From the NCBI GenBank assembly GCA_000827265.1, contig KN834851.1, forward strand, positions 66,474 through 130,473: DNA of 64,000 nt. Reading direction: 5' to 3'. The position numbers were made by a program, and so were the translations under genes. Below, piece by piece: positions 21,193 to 31,933 of the stretch. The stretch comes from Collybiopsis luxurians FD-317 M1 (taxonomy: Eukaryota > Basidiomycota > Agaricomycetes > Agaricales > Omphalotaceae). How positions within the stretch are numbered: position 1 is the first letter of the stretch; every line of letters begins with the position of its first letter. The notes under the pieces were generated by a model, which worked only from the letters and a program-made list of their open reading frames with translations, made no database searches and was not told where the DNA came from.

Positions 21193-23464
21193 TTACTTCA
21201 CCTTCACATTCATAGCCATGTCCCAAAACCCCTTCTCAAACTCGGTACATCTCTCCCACACCTTAAACCATTCTTCGAAGCGGTTCGCCGAGGCAGGATC
21301 AGCAGCCGCGCAAGCTTCGATAGTTTCTGCATGAAAATCGTGAATAGAAGAGATCAAATAGAAAAGAGTAAAAAGACCGGAGACTGATGGAGGCCAAGAC
21401 CAAAACTCGTTCACTCACCTAATCCCAATCTTACCGCTTGCTGATACGACTCTCCCGAATAGTCCTCCATCCAATGGAGATACGGATTGCCTTCCCACAC
21501 AACCCATCCATCCTTCTCCTCCCCTTTCCCTTTCCGGCTTCCATCATCATTATCGTTCTTGGAACCCTTCTTCACATTCTTCTTTAACCACAACCCAACT
21601 TCTCCATAACCTAATAAACAAGAGAGTAAAGCCATCAAGAGCATCGTCGTATCGCCTACGAAGAGTTTAAGGTAAATCGAGTATAACCACCGCGAACGTA
21701 CGTAAAAATACACGTACCCCTCAACCCGGCATCGACAAGATACCCTCCATACGCGGCCGTCGCCGTTTCTTCCCGCGTCTCATGTACCAATTCCTGCTCA
21801 GATACACCCCAGGTAGCACAAAACGTTTTGTGAGTATCAAGTTCTTTTATAATGTTGAGGATCGTTTCGGTGGCGGAGGAGATGGAGGAAAAGGACGAGG
21901 ATTTTGCGGCGAGGAGGCTAGAAGAGAAAGAGGTAGGAAAAGGATGAGTCGCAAGGAGAGATGGGTGAGAGGAAGGAGTCAAGAGAGAGCGAGTGATAGT
22001 CGACTTACGCGTATGCTCGAGCGTAGTACCTAAGATATAAATAATCCTGTCTGTAGATTACGACATTATTGAGTCTATCTCATCAAGCAGAGCAAGACGT
22101 ACTTTATAAAATGCACAAAATTTTCCTTCGGAAGAACACCCTTTCCCAAAAGCTTTACAAAATCGTGTTCGACGTAGGCTTTCCATACCTTGGCGCTCCT
22201 GCGGATTAAAAGAGTAGTGAGAGGGTATGGGTTCGTTGGGGTGATTCTGCACGGGATGAAATGTAAGCGACTTGTGACAATGCGATCCGACCCTACCCGA
22301 CCCGACTTACCTCGGAACAACCACTTGTTCCATAGAATGAAAATGATTCAACGGTCCATGTCCATGGCCGATAGTGGGATCTGCAGTTTCGATACCGAGG
22401 TGGGTGTACCTCGCCGCGAGTCGGACGGCTTCGAAAACTATCGGAAAAGTTCAAAAGGTGTGATTGGAAAGCTAGGAAAGTACTCACTATCGGAACCCAA
22501 AGCTAGCTCAGAAGCAATCGCAGCACTCAGCGTACATCCAGTGCCATGAATATTCGTGGAATCAATTCGGGGACGGCACAGCATCGTAGTCTTGCTTCCC
22601 TCTGCGGATGAGGATCCTTGATATAAAACGTCGACTACCAACTCGCGCGAGCTAGCTGTGACACGTAAAATTTCCATATTCTCCTCATCAGACGCAGCAC
22701 CGTCTCCGGCGACGATAATCTCGGGATGACTTGCCGCTACCCTATGAACATCTTCTGGAAACGCGGTTAGATGCCCCCCTTTGAGCAGTACAGCTCGAGA
22801 ACCGAAAGAAGAGAGTTGTTTAGCCGCAGAGAGCATGTCCTCTAGGGTCTCAATCTTTCCCGATGAAGAAAATTTCCGATCTCCTCGAGATAGCAGTAAC
22901 TCTGCTTCCGCTTTATTTGGCGTTACCAGCGTCGCTAGAGGGAAAAATTTTTCACATAAAACGGCGATTGCGTCCGGATCAAGTAGGGTATGACCAGAGG
23001 TACTGACGCAAACGGGGTCGATGACGAGCGGCGGGAGTTCGGAAGAGTAATGTGTCTTGAGAGCAGAGATGGTTGCTCGAGTATTATCGGCATCGAATAA
23101 CATTCCCGTCTTGATTGCTTTTATGTCGATATCGGACAAAATCGAGATAATCTATCGACAAAATTTGAGAATGCAATCGTATCCTCTAATGAACCAAATA
23201 CGAACTTGTTTCTCTAAGAATTCCGGAGATGAAGGAAATACATCCTGAACACCCGTAGTATTCTGAGCTGTCAAAGCGGTTATCGCACTGGTTCCATAAC
23301 ATCCATGAGCTGCAAAAGTCTTCAAGTCGGCCTTTGACCGAGTTTGTTAGTCGTGTCGTGTGAAGGGTGTTAGCATCGGATAGGCTCACTTGGATGCCTG
23401 CACCTCCGCTGGAGTCTGATCCAGCGATGGTTAAAACTGGTGGTTGCAGAGTTGAGCTAGCCAT
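21193..23464 (-). CDS. THI20: THI20-type hydroxymethylpyrimidine kinase fused to TenA
   Basis: A fused thiamine-pathway enzyme. The N-terminal part is an HMP/HMP-P kinase (ThiD, ribokinase fold); the C-terminal part is a TenA/thiaminase II domain. The start at 23464 gives [16 protein letters not shown], continued across an intron by [13 protein letters not shown] and [55 protein letters not shown] and [15 protein letters not shown] follow; the last holds the catalytic Asp-region anion hole (G-T-G-C). Across the next intron comes [15 protein letters not shown], then [13 protein letters not shown], the usual linker. TenA follows with [32 protein letters not shown], a [12 protein letters not shown] helix, [13 protein letters not shown] and a final [15 protein letters not shown]. 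At least six introns were inferred, all in phase where checked. It makes HMP-PP for thiamine synthesis and salvages HMP. Confidence 0.92.
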
Positions 23465-23786
23465 GAGATCTGGAGAAAGAACAGTGAAGAATTACATCAT
23501 CCGGCGGTTAATGAATTGTTTAATGTTCACTTTTACCGTGGAGTCGCCGCGCGGCAATCCCCGCAACTCTCGCTTAGGTGGCAGGTATCACCCCGAAAGG
23601 AAAAATTCCGCCCGACGGAGTGATGGACGGAGTGTAATTAATTCGGCCGAATGTATGGCTGGGCAGAATGCTAAGGGGTCTATACAAATGAGGAAAATTA
23701 TTCTCTCACCGTGGTAATCTTGTTGGTCGAGAATATGGTAGAGGTTTAGAATCAAGTTTATAGGAAGCGTCTCCAATTTGTGCTTT
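23465..23786. other. upstream region of THI20, possibly bidirectional
   Basis: About 320 bp between the THI20 start and a plus-strand open exon. No TATA box or recognisable thiamine riboswitch (TPP) core was identified. Confidence 0.35.
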
Positions 23787-24123
23787 TTTCTTTGTACAAC
23801 CAGCCTTGGGTGTTGCTGCATTGGATCGTGCTCTGTTCTACGTCAATCTATCTCCTACGGGACCTTACTTCCACACACAAACTCTGCTTGCCGGGTATCT
23901 CATCCCCAAAACGACTCCACGCGCACAAACAATTGCTTATGATTGCCGACATGGACGTGCGGATCTCAGAAGGAAGTTGTTGAAGATGTTTGCAGTTGGG
24001 ACGGCTGGGGTGGTTGCGCCTGTTGGATGTGTTGGGTTCCGCGATAACGACTCGGAGAAGCCAATTAAGGATTCGATGATGAAGGAGGGATGGGACCTAT
24101 TTGTTGTGCTGTACGAACGATGA
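23787..24123 (+). CDS. unrecognised open exon, hypothetical
   Basis: An open frame of about 110 codons begins just after a plausible 3' splice site (TTTGTACAACCAG) and runs to a stop at 24121-24123. It includes FHTQTLLAGYLIPK, AQTIAYDCRHGRADLRRKLL and a C-terminal EGWDLFVVLYER. The amino-acid pattern is compatible with a real terminal exon, but no ATG exon could be paired with it in the 320 bp upstream and no domain is recognised. It could also be a fragment left by a rearrangement. Confidence 0.3.
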
Positions 24124-24374
24124 TGGTTGATATACAAGAGGGACAATTTGAATGGGAGGGTTGGGGTCCCGTTGCTTGCTAGTAGAGTAGAATGGATTGC
24201 TTGGGTTTATTTCTAGTGTTGTGGGCTAACGATACACATCTCTTCTTTGCCAGACTTATTGTGTATTTTAGTAGATAGTATCTAGATATACACGGAGCAA
24301 CTGGACTTTGTTGGTGCAGTTATTTGTTTAGTTGTGGTTTTTCATAATCCCGCCTCACACACATACGACATATT

Positions 24375-25171
24375 GGGGGTATGTCTTTTTTTCCGTAAAG
24401 TCAGGATCCGTAGACCATGCCCTGATATCATACATCCCTCCCTCCTTCGCAGCTAGCACGCTCAGAACCGAATCGGAACCTTATCTTATTAGTACTAGTA
24501 TCCATAAATAGACTTCCGATGAAAACGTATATGTACCGTCCGGATTATTCGCTTCTTAAAAGTAGGCTCGCGATGCAAATTATAATCTGACATACTTATG
24601 GAACTGGTAGTACACTAAAGAGGAAAAACTTTGGGAAAGACATACCCCCAACATGTACAGTGAGTTATTTGCATATAAAGCAGGATTGCCTGATGGACGG
24701 CTGCTTCGGGGCTGCCCGAAACAGAAGGAAGAATCCACGAAGTGGAGTATGAACTACTTCCTCCGGGTATTACACGTATACAACTCGGTGCACATGTTAG
24801 GGGTATGTCTTCTGTTACAGAAGGTTCTGTAAGTTTTGAGCCAGTAGACCATGCTGTGAAATCATACTTCCCTTCTTCTCTCCTTCGTGGCCGGACTTTA
24901 TCTCCGACCGCTTTATCTGATCAATCAGTTTCCTCTCTGAAGTCTACCAGTTGCATAAGTATGTCAGACTATCGTTTAAATCGCTCACAAGCTTCTTCCA
25001 ACAAGAATAATCCGGGGGTCCGGGGGTATGCGTTTTCCTCGGAAGTTTACTTAATAGATACCCCCAATCAGTATTGAACGTGCGAGCTACTCGTACAAGG
25101 AGGGAATGAGGGATGTATGATCTCAGGGCACGGTCTACTGGTTCCTGACTCTGCGGAAAAGACACACCCCC
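24375..25171. mobile_element. nested non-autonomous DNA transposons with inverted termini
   Basis: The roughly 90 bp at 24375-24461, opening GGGGGTATGTCTTT, reappears inverted at 25079-25171, about 80% alike. Both contain the landmarks AGTAGACC/CGTAGACC, TGCCCTGA and ATCATACATCCCTC. A third, direct copy lies at 24797-24895. Further termini GACATACCCCCA (24639-24650) and ATACCCCCAATC (about 25060) suggest at least two short elements of about 270 bp inside one another. The flanks are TATT on the left and TAAT on the right, consistent with a TA target but not proof. No transposase is encoded. This is a MITE-type cluster. Confidence 0.6.
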
Positions 25172-25440
25172 TAATAGGTGCAGTCATTTGCAAATTTCAG
25201 TAAGTTTTGCCACTTATGGTAAACTTATGAAAAATATATACAAATAACTCTCCACAAAAGGAAATTTCCCACATTCTTTAATGTAAGTTTCTATAAGTTT
25301 ACCATTTTAGGTGGTAGCTTATGAGAATTTGCGCGCAGTGTAAAGCAGGATTGCCTGATGATGGCTGGGGCTACCCGAAACAGAAGGGAGAATCTACGAA
25401 GTGAAGTTTGTTCTCCACTGAACTGCGCTGCGGATATTAA
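24665..25440. repeat. direct repeat split by MITEs
   Basis: About 24678-24770 (AAAGCAGGATTGCCTGATG, then CCCGAAACAGAAG and GAATCCACGAAGTG) is repeated at about 25342-25410 with small changes. The two copies flank the main MITE-like cluster, so either the flank was duplicated with it or one short element arose inside a tandem duplication. Confidence 0.55.
25205..25316. repeat. short inverted repeat (about 110 bp), stem-loop or MITE
   Basis: ATGGTAAACTTAT at 25216-25228 is matched by its exact reverse complement at 25293-25305. Partial pairing extends outward (CCAC/GTGG and TAAG/CTTA). The loop is AT-rich. It lies inside the second copy of the direct repeat and is absent from the first, so it looks like a separate small insertion. 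Confidence 0.55.
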
Positions 25441-26016
25441 GTTTGCCATGCGGCTGCCTTCGAGTTCGCCGTACATGTCAAAGACTCAGATAAGAGATGA
25501 ATATCATAGAGTTGGAGTTACATTATTACAGACATTCACCCAACATTCACCCTCAATCAGTTACACAAAAAGTTACAATTTTCCTGTCCACCAGAACTAC
25601 TGAGCATTTTGTTTCCAGAGTCCTCAGCTCCTGTGCCCTGGAAGGTTTCCCAAAATCTCAACTTCAACAATTTATAGCCAGCGATTTTGGACCCAGCATT
25701 GCAATGTACATCGGAACCTTATCTTTACTAGCACCAGAAGGTACTTATCCGATTCTCGAACCCTTCACTCTGTCTGTCTCGGTATGTCTCGGTATCGGCT
25801 GACAGCCATAGTCCTGAACCGAAATGGAATGAATGTAGCTTCCATTTGTTTGCCACAGTGTTGAAATTACCGTGCCCGTTGACACAAAATCATTCATACT
25901 CCGGAATTTACTTATATCACATGCACATGACGATGAAGAATTTTTCCAGCACCTTATAAGCAGCCAAGATAGTCGCCGTGGCTAGATCAATTTCTCAAAT
26001 ATCTGTACTCTATCCT
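25441..26016. other. intergenic, upstream of the TenA-like gene
   Basis: About 575 bp with several short open frames, none recognised. It should contain the promoter and 5' UTR of the TenA-like gene; no TATA box stands out. Confidence 0.35.
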
Positions 26017-27107
26017 ATGTCTGATTTGAAATCCTTGTTTGATACTAGGCATCCACGTGGAAACCTTGTATCCGATACCCTCAGTGATATAACTGCGAAA
26101 TATGCAAAAGATGGTCACAAGGCTGGAACGGCACTTGTAGCTACACTGAAAAATGATGAAGAACCACAAGAGTAAGCGCTCCCTTGGCTGTATATGACAA
26201 CTAATATCCTGAAGCTCCAATGCTGTATAGCATCGAGATCAAGAAACTTTGGGACAATCCTAGAAATCAGGATGTGGTCAAGGCGTTCATGACCAACCGC
26301 CTCTGCATAGAAGCAGCCGCTGGTAAAAAAGAGGCTCTTGAGGCTTATAAGAAATATGCGGTAGTCAGTCGTAACTCTTAACTTGCGTTCGAATGTTGCT
26401 TGACAGCCAAGTTCTAGCAAGATTATTTCTATCTGGTTGACTGGGTTCAGTTTAGAGCCCTTCGCGCGGTAACAGTACCTCGTGGCGACTTTAATCTCGA
26501 TGACTTCAATACAGAGCTGGAATCCGTTGCGAATGCTACCGGCTATCCGGGGGATTGGCTTAAGACTTGTCTGGAAGAGATTGGACTCTCCAAAAAGGAC
26601 TTTGAAGTTGAGCGGACCATTGCGGAGCTTGCGTATTCTCAGTACCTTCAGAACAATGCCCACAGCAGTACTTGGTATAATCTTCATGTTATCCTGATTG
26701 GTTGTTACTGGGTCCGTACCATACTATATTCTCTATCTTCGATCAAATTAATCATATTCTTGTTAACAGGCATGGTCCAAGCTCGCAGTGGAGCTATACA
26801 AGGACAAGAACACACAAACGGATACAATTTTCTATAAAACCTGGATTTTGCCAAATGTGGATTGCACTGACCCCAAAAATCCGACCCTGACTTCCAGTGC
26901 CAAGAAGCTATCTAGTAAGTGTTTAAATGAGAAGTGTTCTTGTCTCACATTTAAACAGAGTTCCTTGATGAACATGTTAAATATATGACATCTACACTCT
27001 CGAATGAGGATGCTCAGGCACTCTTTCGTGCAACCTTTCGCCTTGAAGTGGGGCTTTTTGACTCTGGATTTGATAAAGTCACTCCGAAGCCACCTCCCGG
27101 CCCCTAG
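26017..27107 (+). CDS. TenA-like (heme-oxygenase-fold) protein, stand-alone
   Basis: 290 residues from five exons (26017-26171, 26231-26360, 26418-26711, 26770-26914, 26959-27107), every join in phase. A leader of about 50 residues is followed by a TenA/THI-4-type helical domain: IKKLWDNPRNQDVVKAF, EALEAYKKYA, then QDYFYLVDWVQFRALRA (the TenA QDYxYL helix). VERTIAELAYSQYL comes next, then LHVILIGCYWAWSKLAVELY, FYKTWILPNVDC, and ALFRATFRLEVGLFDSGF, where TenA has the R-x-E-x-x-F-W-D helix. The final Trp is replaced by Phe. Basidiomycetes have many such heme-oxygenase-like proteins whose substrate is unknown. It need not act on pyrimidines, but it lies only 2.5 kb from THI20. It is not a close copy of the THI20 TenA domain. 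Confidence 0.8.
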
Positions 27108-27700
27108 GTGATGTAATAATGCTATATGGTTCACACCTTATGTAGCCCTCGATGTAGTTATGGTTCCAGTTGTCACAGGTCAACTAAACACTCAGAATTT
27201 GTACTTGTCCAGTTTCAAAAATAGGCCCTCGCAGGCTTTTTCTCTAATCCCTGACCCTGAGGGAGGTTTAGCATTCAGCGATCGACCACGATCAACCCAA
27301 AAGTATCATGACACAAAACATAAATCACACTCTCAAAGATCTACAGAGAGCAGCAGCGGCACCAAGAACATGCTCACAGCATGTCGGACTTGTGTCATTT
27401 GTGTCTCATCGTGAGAGCCTCTGGGATTTAATGAATCCGCTGCTGTATAAAGTAAAACCAAACTCCGTCTCATCATTGCCATACACCTTGCGCAGTCAAA
27501 ATGATCAGCAAACTCGCTTTGATTTGATATATAAGGTAGAGTTCGGCGATTTCGCCAAACTTCGGTCCAGCCCAGCTTCCCGAACAGGGCCTAAGACACT
27601 CGCCTCTGACTGTAATAAGACCTGTTAGTGATTTGAATAGCATATTCGAGACTGACATTTAGGCACAGATGCAAGGTGCAAATTGAATGTTCATTTACTA
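27108..27700. other. intergenic before the duplicated block
   Basis: About 590 bp with no supported gene. The left edge of the segmental duplication (similarity to 15.27 kb onward) falls near 27690. Confidence 0.4.
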
Positions 27701-28303
27701 TCCCGCCTTCGGCAACTTCATGTACAGGTTCCCATGTTCCTTCGTCGCCGCTCTCTTTTCCCATGTCCTCTCGACCGCGAACAAATCCGTTGAGAGCGTG
27801 CTTAAGTATAACAGTACCTCGTCGTACGTCATTGCGGATCCGTACGTTTCCTTTAGATTAGGAGAAGATGAGGGTTACGGTGGGGAGTTCCGAGTCCGTC
27901 TGAGCGGTGCGAGGATGTTGAAAACGAACCAGACCTTGCAGTGGTCATTTACTCTGACGGGCTGGATGCGTTGGCTTGTAGGCTAGGTCTTGCCGTGAGA
28001 GCAAGGGGATCTGTGAAATCGGATGGACAAGGCTCGAACAAATCATCTCCCTCTTCCACTTTTCCCCGGAGCACCTCGCCGCTCCAACAATCCCGGCCAG
28101 TATAGTTTCGCGGAATCGATTGATGGATTTCCGGGAAACAAGACCAACAAGGCATTTGATTCGATGTATAATGTCCTCTTCAGGGCGATACCTGGAAAAC
28201 TGCGGAAGGTGATCACGGTAGTGCTTTCGCTTGGGAAGAATCTTGCGTAGATAATGTGACGGCAATGGTGTTTCGACCATTCTTGCATTCACTAAGTCGA
28301 TGA
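27701..28303 (+). pseudogene. dead copy of the PP2C 3' exon
   Basis: Matches the last exon of the phosphatase at 15277-15947. The frame opens as AFGNFMYRFPCSF..ALFSHVLSTANKSVESVL, then shifts after the DPYVSF segment, and a large part of the Ser/Pro insert is deleted. The 3' splice acceptor present in the parent (TATTCAG) is TATCCCG here, and there are no upstream exons. The terminal stop context (TCACTAAGTCGATGA) is kept. It cannot be functional and serves as the left marker of the copied block. Confidence 0.85.
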
Positions 28304-28444
28304 GGGGGTTAATGAAAGAATACCGCAGCGTATCTTTGATTCTGTATATGATATAGATAGATACTTATTGTGCATTTAAATTTACGCAAAATACACCTTT
28401 GTATGTCTACCCTTACAATGACTTCATTGACCGATGTATGGAGT

Positions 28445-29878
28445 TCACCTTAACTCCCACCATTGATCTACCTTTCCGTACTTGATCTTCCCCGTCTCAT
28501 AAGCTGTTGGAAAGTTTCTCTCCAAGCACTCTTCCCCTGTCTGAGCTACCAATCTAAACTCTGTCAATGTAACATCCGCTGTTATCACCTCTAACAAAGG
28601 AATTGAGGAGATGAGCCGAGTTAGTTGCGTATCAGCCAAGGTGTCGACCAGATTGTCCACGCTCAGAGAGAAGGTTAGATGGATGAATCGTAGTTTTGAA
28701 GAAGGATTGTTGTATGGCGGTAGGTCGGTATTGGAATCGGAGTGAGAATGATTAAAGGGACGGGTCGACTGATGAATCAGCCAGCTGAATATCGTATATA
28801 CGCTATCATCTAGCCTTTCCGAGATGAGCTGGAAATGGGCTAGGTTTGGTAAGGTTATATCCTGGAGAGTACTTTCTAGATTGATGGATAGAAATTAACC
28901 AACTGTGGTGGGGACATAGTTTTCCGACCCATACATACCATTAACAAAATGATCCTCAATATCAATCGTTAAACTGGTTAACACATTTCCAACGTTGCTT
29001 AGAACGGCGATCTGACCCCACATGTAATGATTTGAACGGAATCTCAGAGCGAGAGCGTCCAGATGTGATAGGGGAAAGTAACGCGAAGTGGAGAGTGCCT
29101 CGCGTTCCAACTCTGGTTCGTTTTGATCCAGGAAAAGTCTTTTGAGGTGTTGTGCGTTTCCTCCTGCTCCAGATATTCCTTCCGTCTTAGAAATCGACGT
29201 TCCTGTCGGACCCCCAAGTGAAAGTGATTCTTCATCCATCAAAATGGGCACCTGACATGAAATCAGCGCATCCCGCAAGACAAATGTATGTAACTGCTTC
29301 AGAGAAGCTATGTAACAGAAAAGACTGTCCCAAGATGAGTCCTGGAGGCTACACTTGTCTATGGCGAGATGCTGTAAGGACAAAGAGTTCATTTGGATCA
29401 AACGCAATAGACGAGGAAAACGCCATTTCTGCGTCGTTTGTATATCGATAATGTCGTAGTACGAATGAGCAAAAAGGACCTGAAGTGCTCGGAGGTTCGC
29501 GAAAGGCAAGTAAACGTCCGGATCAGGCATTTCGGTATCGTAATTGGGGTTACCATCTCCGGCGTAGAGGCTAAGCGTTAGAGTACGGACAGATGAGGTT
29601 ATGAGCGAGTTCTTGGCCACAGCATCTTTGAACGCGGCTAAGAAAGAGGAAAGGGGTAAAGATTCGTAGTAGCGCTTCACAGCAAGAGTGAAAGATGCAG
29701 TACTCTCGTAGTTTAAAGAAGAGTCATGTCTGCCATGAAGCAGGCGAATTGTGGAGAACAGGTGCCACCTAGATCTTGGAAGAAAGTAGCGGTGTGTTAG
29801 CGATAATGATTCTAAATCTTCCTTGGAATGTACCGAATCGACTATGGCGTCAAGGATCTCTTGTGGAAGAATTGTCAT
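28445..29878 (-). CDS. F-box / leucine-rich protein (copy 2)
   Basis: 456 residues from exons 29878-28939 and 28875-28445, with an in-phase 63-nt intron at the same place as in copy 1. N-terminal F-box: PQEILDAIVDSVHSKEDLES, then LTHRYFLPRSRWHLFSTI. The leucine-rich remainder is collinear with copy 1, and the C-terminus (LERNFPTAYETGK, ending QWWELR) is almost the same. No stop or frameshift is present although the partner PP2C copy is dead, so selection may be keeping this gene open. Differences concentrate in the middle, for example an added TSISKTEG segment, which suggests a changed target surface. It is divergent from the secreted-protein gene, whose TATA box lies about 300 bp away. Confidence 0.85.
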
Positions 29879-30175
29879 GGCGCAACACGAGAAGGGGCCC
29901 GAAACTTTAAGCGCCGGTCACTCGGTGTTCGGAACGTTCATTGACATTGAGCCGCTCATGGCCACCGTCACGAGTCCTTGCTTCTTTCCTGGAAACTCTC
30001 TTATTTGATCAGAAAGCAAGTAATAGAAACTCACATTACTCCAAACGGATTCACAGATAATAACGAAAACGTGTAAGAACCCAGGGGTATCCGTCAGGGA
30101 TACGTATGTAGCGGGCTGCAAAAACAAATTCGCGAAATCATGTTAGGCGGTTGTCAATCGTATTGATCTCAATCA

Positions 30176-30183
30176 TATAAATA
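30176..30183 (+). promoter_or_regulatory. TATA box of secreted repeat-protein gene 1
   Basis: TATAAATA lies about 240 bp before the ATG. The same element, in the same surrounding words (ATAAATACC..CTTG), precedes paralogue 2. The leader between carries two intron-like GT-AG stretches (GTATGTGCAC...CCGTAG and GGTGAGTTTC...CTATAG), so transcription probably starts about 30 bp downstream and the 5' UTR is spliced. Confidence 0.6.
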
Positions 30184-30413
30184 CCAACTTGCTCGGTCAA
30201 GAATTTCTCAACGCTGGTCCGGTATGTGCACTCGCAGACTCCGCCAATTTTATGCATTCATCTACTCTCCGTAGTTTCCTGTTTGTCGAAACTCAAGTAG
30301 AATTTGCTGGTCAAATTCTTTGAGTACTATCTACGTCGGTGAGTTTCTTGTGATTGACATACTTCTGTTCACTGTTCTATAGCGTTTCTTCTCGCTCTCA
30401 AAACCCACCAATA

Positions 30414-31226
30414 ATGCCCCTTCTCGCGCGCTTCTCTGCCTTTTGCTTCATCCTTGCTGGCCTTCTGGCGGTAGCTGCCTCTCCATTGGCTATTATAGAG
30501 CATGATCGACGTGGACCTGGTAAGAATTTAAATTTTTTCAACTCCGTAGCTCGTACCAATCAAGTCCTGGCCTTTCTCACAGCGAGTGAATTTTTGATCT
30601 TCAACAAAAAATATCACAACAATCAGGAAGGCCCTTCGGTTTGGCTGACAGTAAGGCAAGGCTTTGCGTTGCTCCCCAATCCCGGAGGCCAGCCGCGTTA
30701 CACCGTTTACGACACTACCGGACCGTTGCAAAATAGGCACAAAAAACCCGAGCTAGTAACAACTCTTGGTAATTTGCGGTTCCCGCAGGATGGAGGAAAG
30801 AGTAAGGATGCTATCGTCCAGGAAATCAAGGCTCTGCAGCCTAATTCAATGGAGGATTTTATCACGCGTATCCTGGGTATCGTGCAGAAATACATATATG
30901 GTGATGTTTTGCCCAAGGAAGAGTGGCTTAAAGCTATCAAGGAGCCGGGCCAAGCAACGTCTGAGGCTTCTGGCTCGCAGGTTTGTAGCTCGTATTCACA
31001 GGCTGCTGGGTCAAACTCACTCAATTCGCAGGGGGGTCCCAAAAAATCCGACATTCACAATGTCCTTCATCCGCAGCAGCCGGCCGCGGGAGCTTCTGGG
31101 TCGCAGGGAGCTGCATCAAACCCACCAAATGTACAGCAGGGCCCTAAGAAGTCGAATATCCATGACGTTCTCTCACCCGAACCTAAAAAATCGGACATTC
31201 ACAAGGTCATGAACAGAGCGCTGTAG
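30414..31226 (+). CDS. secreted KKSxIH-repeat protein 1
   Basis: 249 residues from exons 30414-30519 and 30583-31226. The intron (63 nt, stop-free) is placed by the paralogue and gives RRGPASEFLIFNKKYH. Residues 1-22 form a signal peptide; RR at 32-33 is a likely Kex2-type propeptide site (EHDRR, then GP). Residues 36-170 form a conserved domain of unknown fold, with GPSVWLTVRQGF, a Lys-rich stretch and ITRILGIVQKYI, ending PKEEWLKAIKEPG. A disordered Ser/Gly/Gln/Pro linker follows, with three copies of KKS(D/N)IHxV(L/M) at about 189, 224 and 237; the last two abut with a 13-residue spacing and end the protein. No known family is recognised. A secreted signalling peptide precursor, effector or wall protein are all possible. 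Confidence 0.8.
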   Translation: MPLLARFSAFCFILAGLLAVAASPLAIIEHDRRGPGKNLNFFNSVARTNQVLAFLTASEFLIFNKKYHNNQEGPSVWLTVRQGFALLPNPGGQPRYTVYDTTGPLQNRHKKPELVTTLGNLRFPQDGGKSKDAIVQEIKALQPNSMEDFITRILGIVQKYIYGDVLPKEEWLKAIKEPGQATSEASGSQVCSSYSQAAGSNSLNSQGGPKKSDIHNVLHPQQPAAGASGSQGAASNPPNVQQGPKKSNIHDVLSPEPKKSDIHKVMNRAL

Positions 31227-31679
31227 AGTAGGCTGTTGCGTGCTATGGGCCTTATACATCCATTTCGATCCCTGTCGGGCTTTCGTCACTCGTACTTAGT
31301 AACAGGAGTCGAGATTATAATTACGCAGACTAGTACGCCGAGAGGATCAAAGGCATAGTTTCTGAGAGGGATGGAGCGGCCAATCAGTACCACTCCGACA
31401 AGTGAGCTATTCAAGGACCTTTTTCTGCAAATTCGCGACGGCAACAGCCTGAATAATGAAGAAAATCTCCGGTGTAAAATCGTTCATGCTGCAAGATAAT
31501 TGGAATAAGAACCCATCCAAGGTGCGCTAAATATTAGACACCGTACGCATTTCGTTCCACAAGTCAGTCAATCCTTCCTTCGACTTAGGCCCATTATATG
31601 GTCCGAGCATATGTGCCGGGATGCCCAAAAACAAATTCGCTAAACAGTTATCAGCCGGGTCCCGATCGCACCGCACCGA
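31227..31679. other. intergenic between the two secreted repeat-protein genes
   Basis: About 450 bp. The last part (from about 31619) matches the upstream DNA of gene 1 (about 30110 onward), so the tandem duplication carried its promoter along. Confidence 0.5.
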
Positions 31680-31687
31680 TATAAATA
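31680..31687 (+). promoter_or_regulatory. TATA box of secreted repeat-protein gene 2
   Basis: TATAAATA followed by CCGGCTTG, about 245 bp before the ATG at 31934, at the same spacing as in gene 1. The leader keeps the CTCAAGTAGAATTTGC block and its GT-AG stretches. Confidence 0.6.
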
Positions 31688-31933
31688 CCGGCTTGCGGGG
31701 TGAAGGATGCTCTCAACGCTGGCCCGGTATGTACGCTGAAGCATCTACCCAAATTTATGTATTCACTCGTTATTCTCGAATCCGCAGTTCCCTAATCATC
31801 GAAGCTCAAGTAGAATTTGCCGGTCAAATTCTTAAATTGAGAATCATTCGCGTCGGTGAGCATGTTTTTGAAGATGAATGCACGTCTACTCACTATCCTG
31901 TAGCTTATATTTCCGCTCAAAAACAACCCGAAA

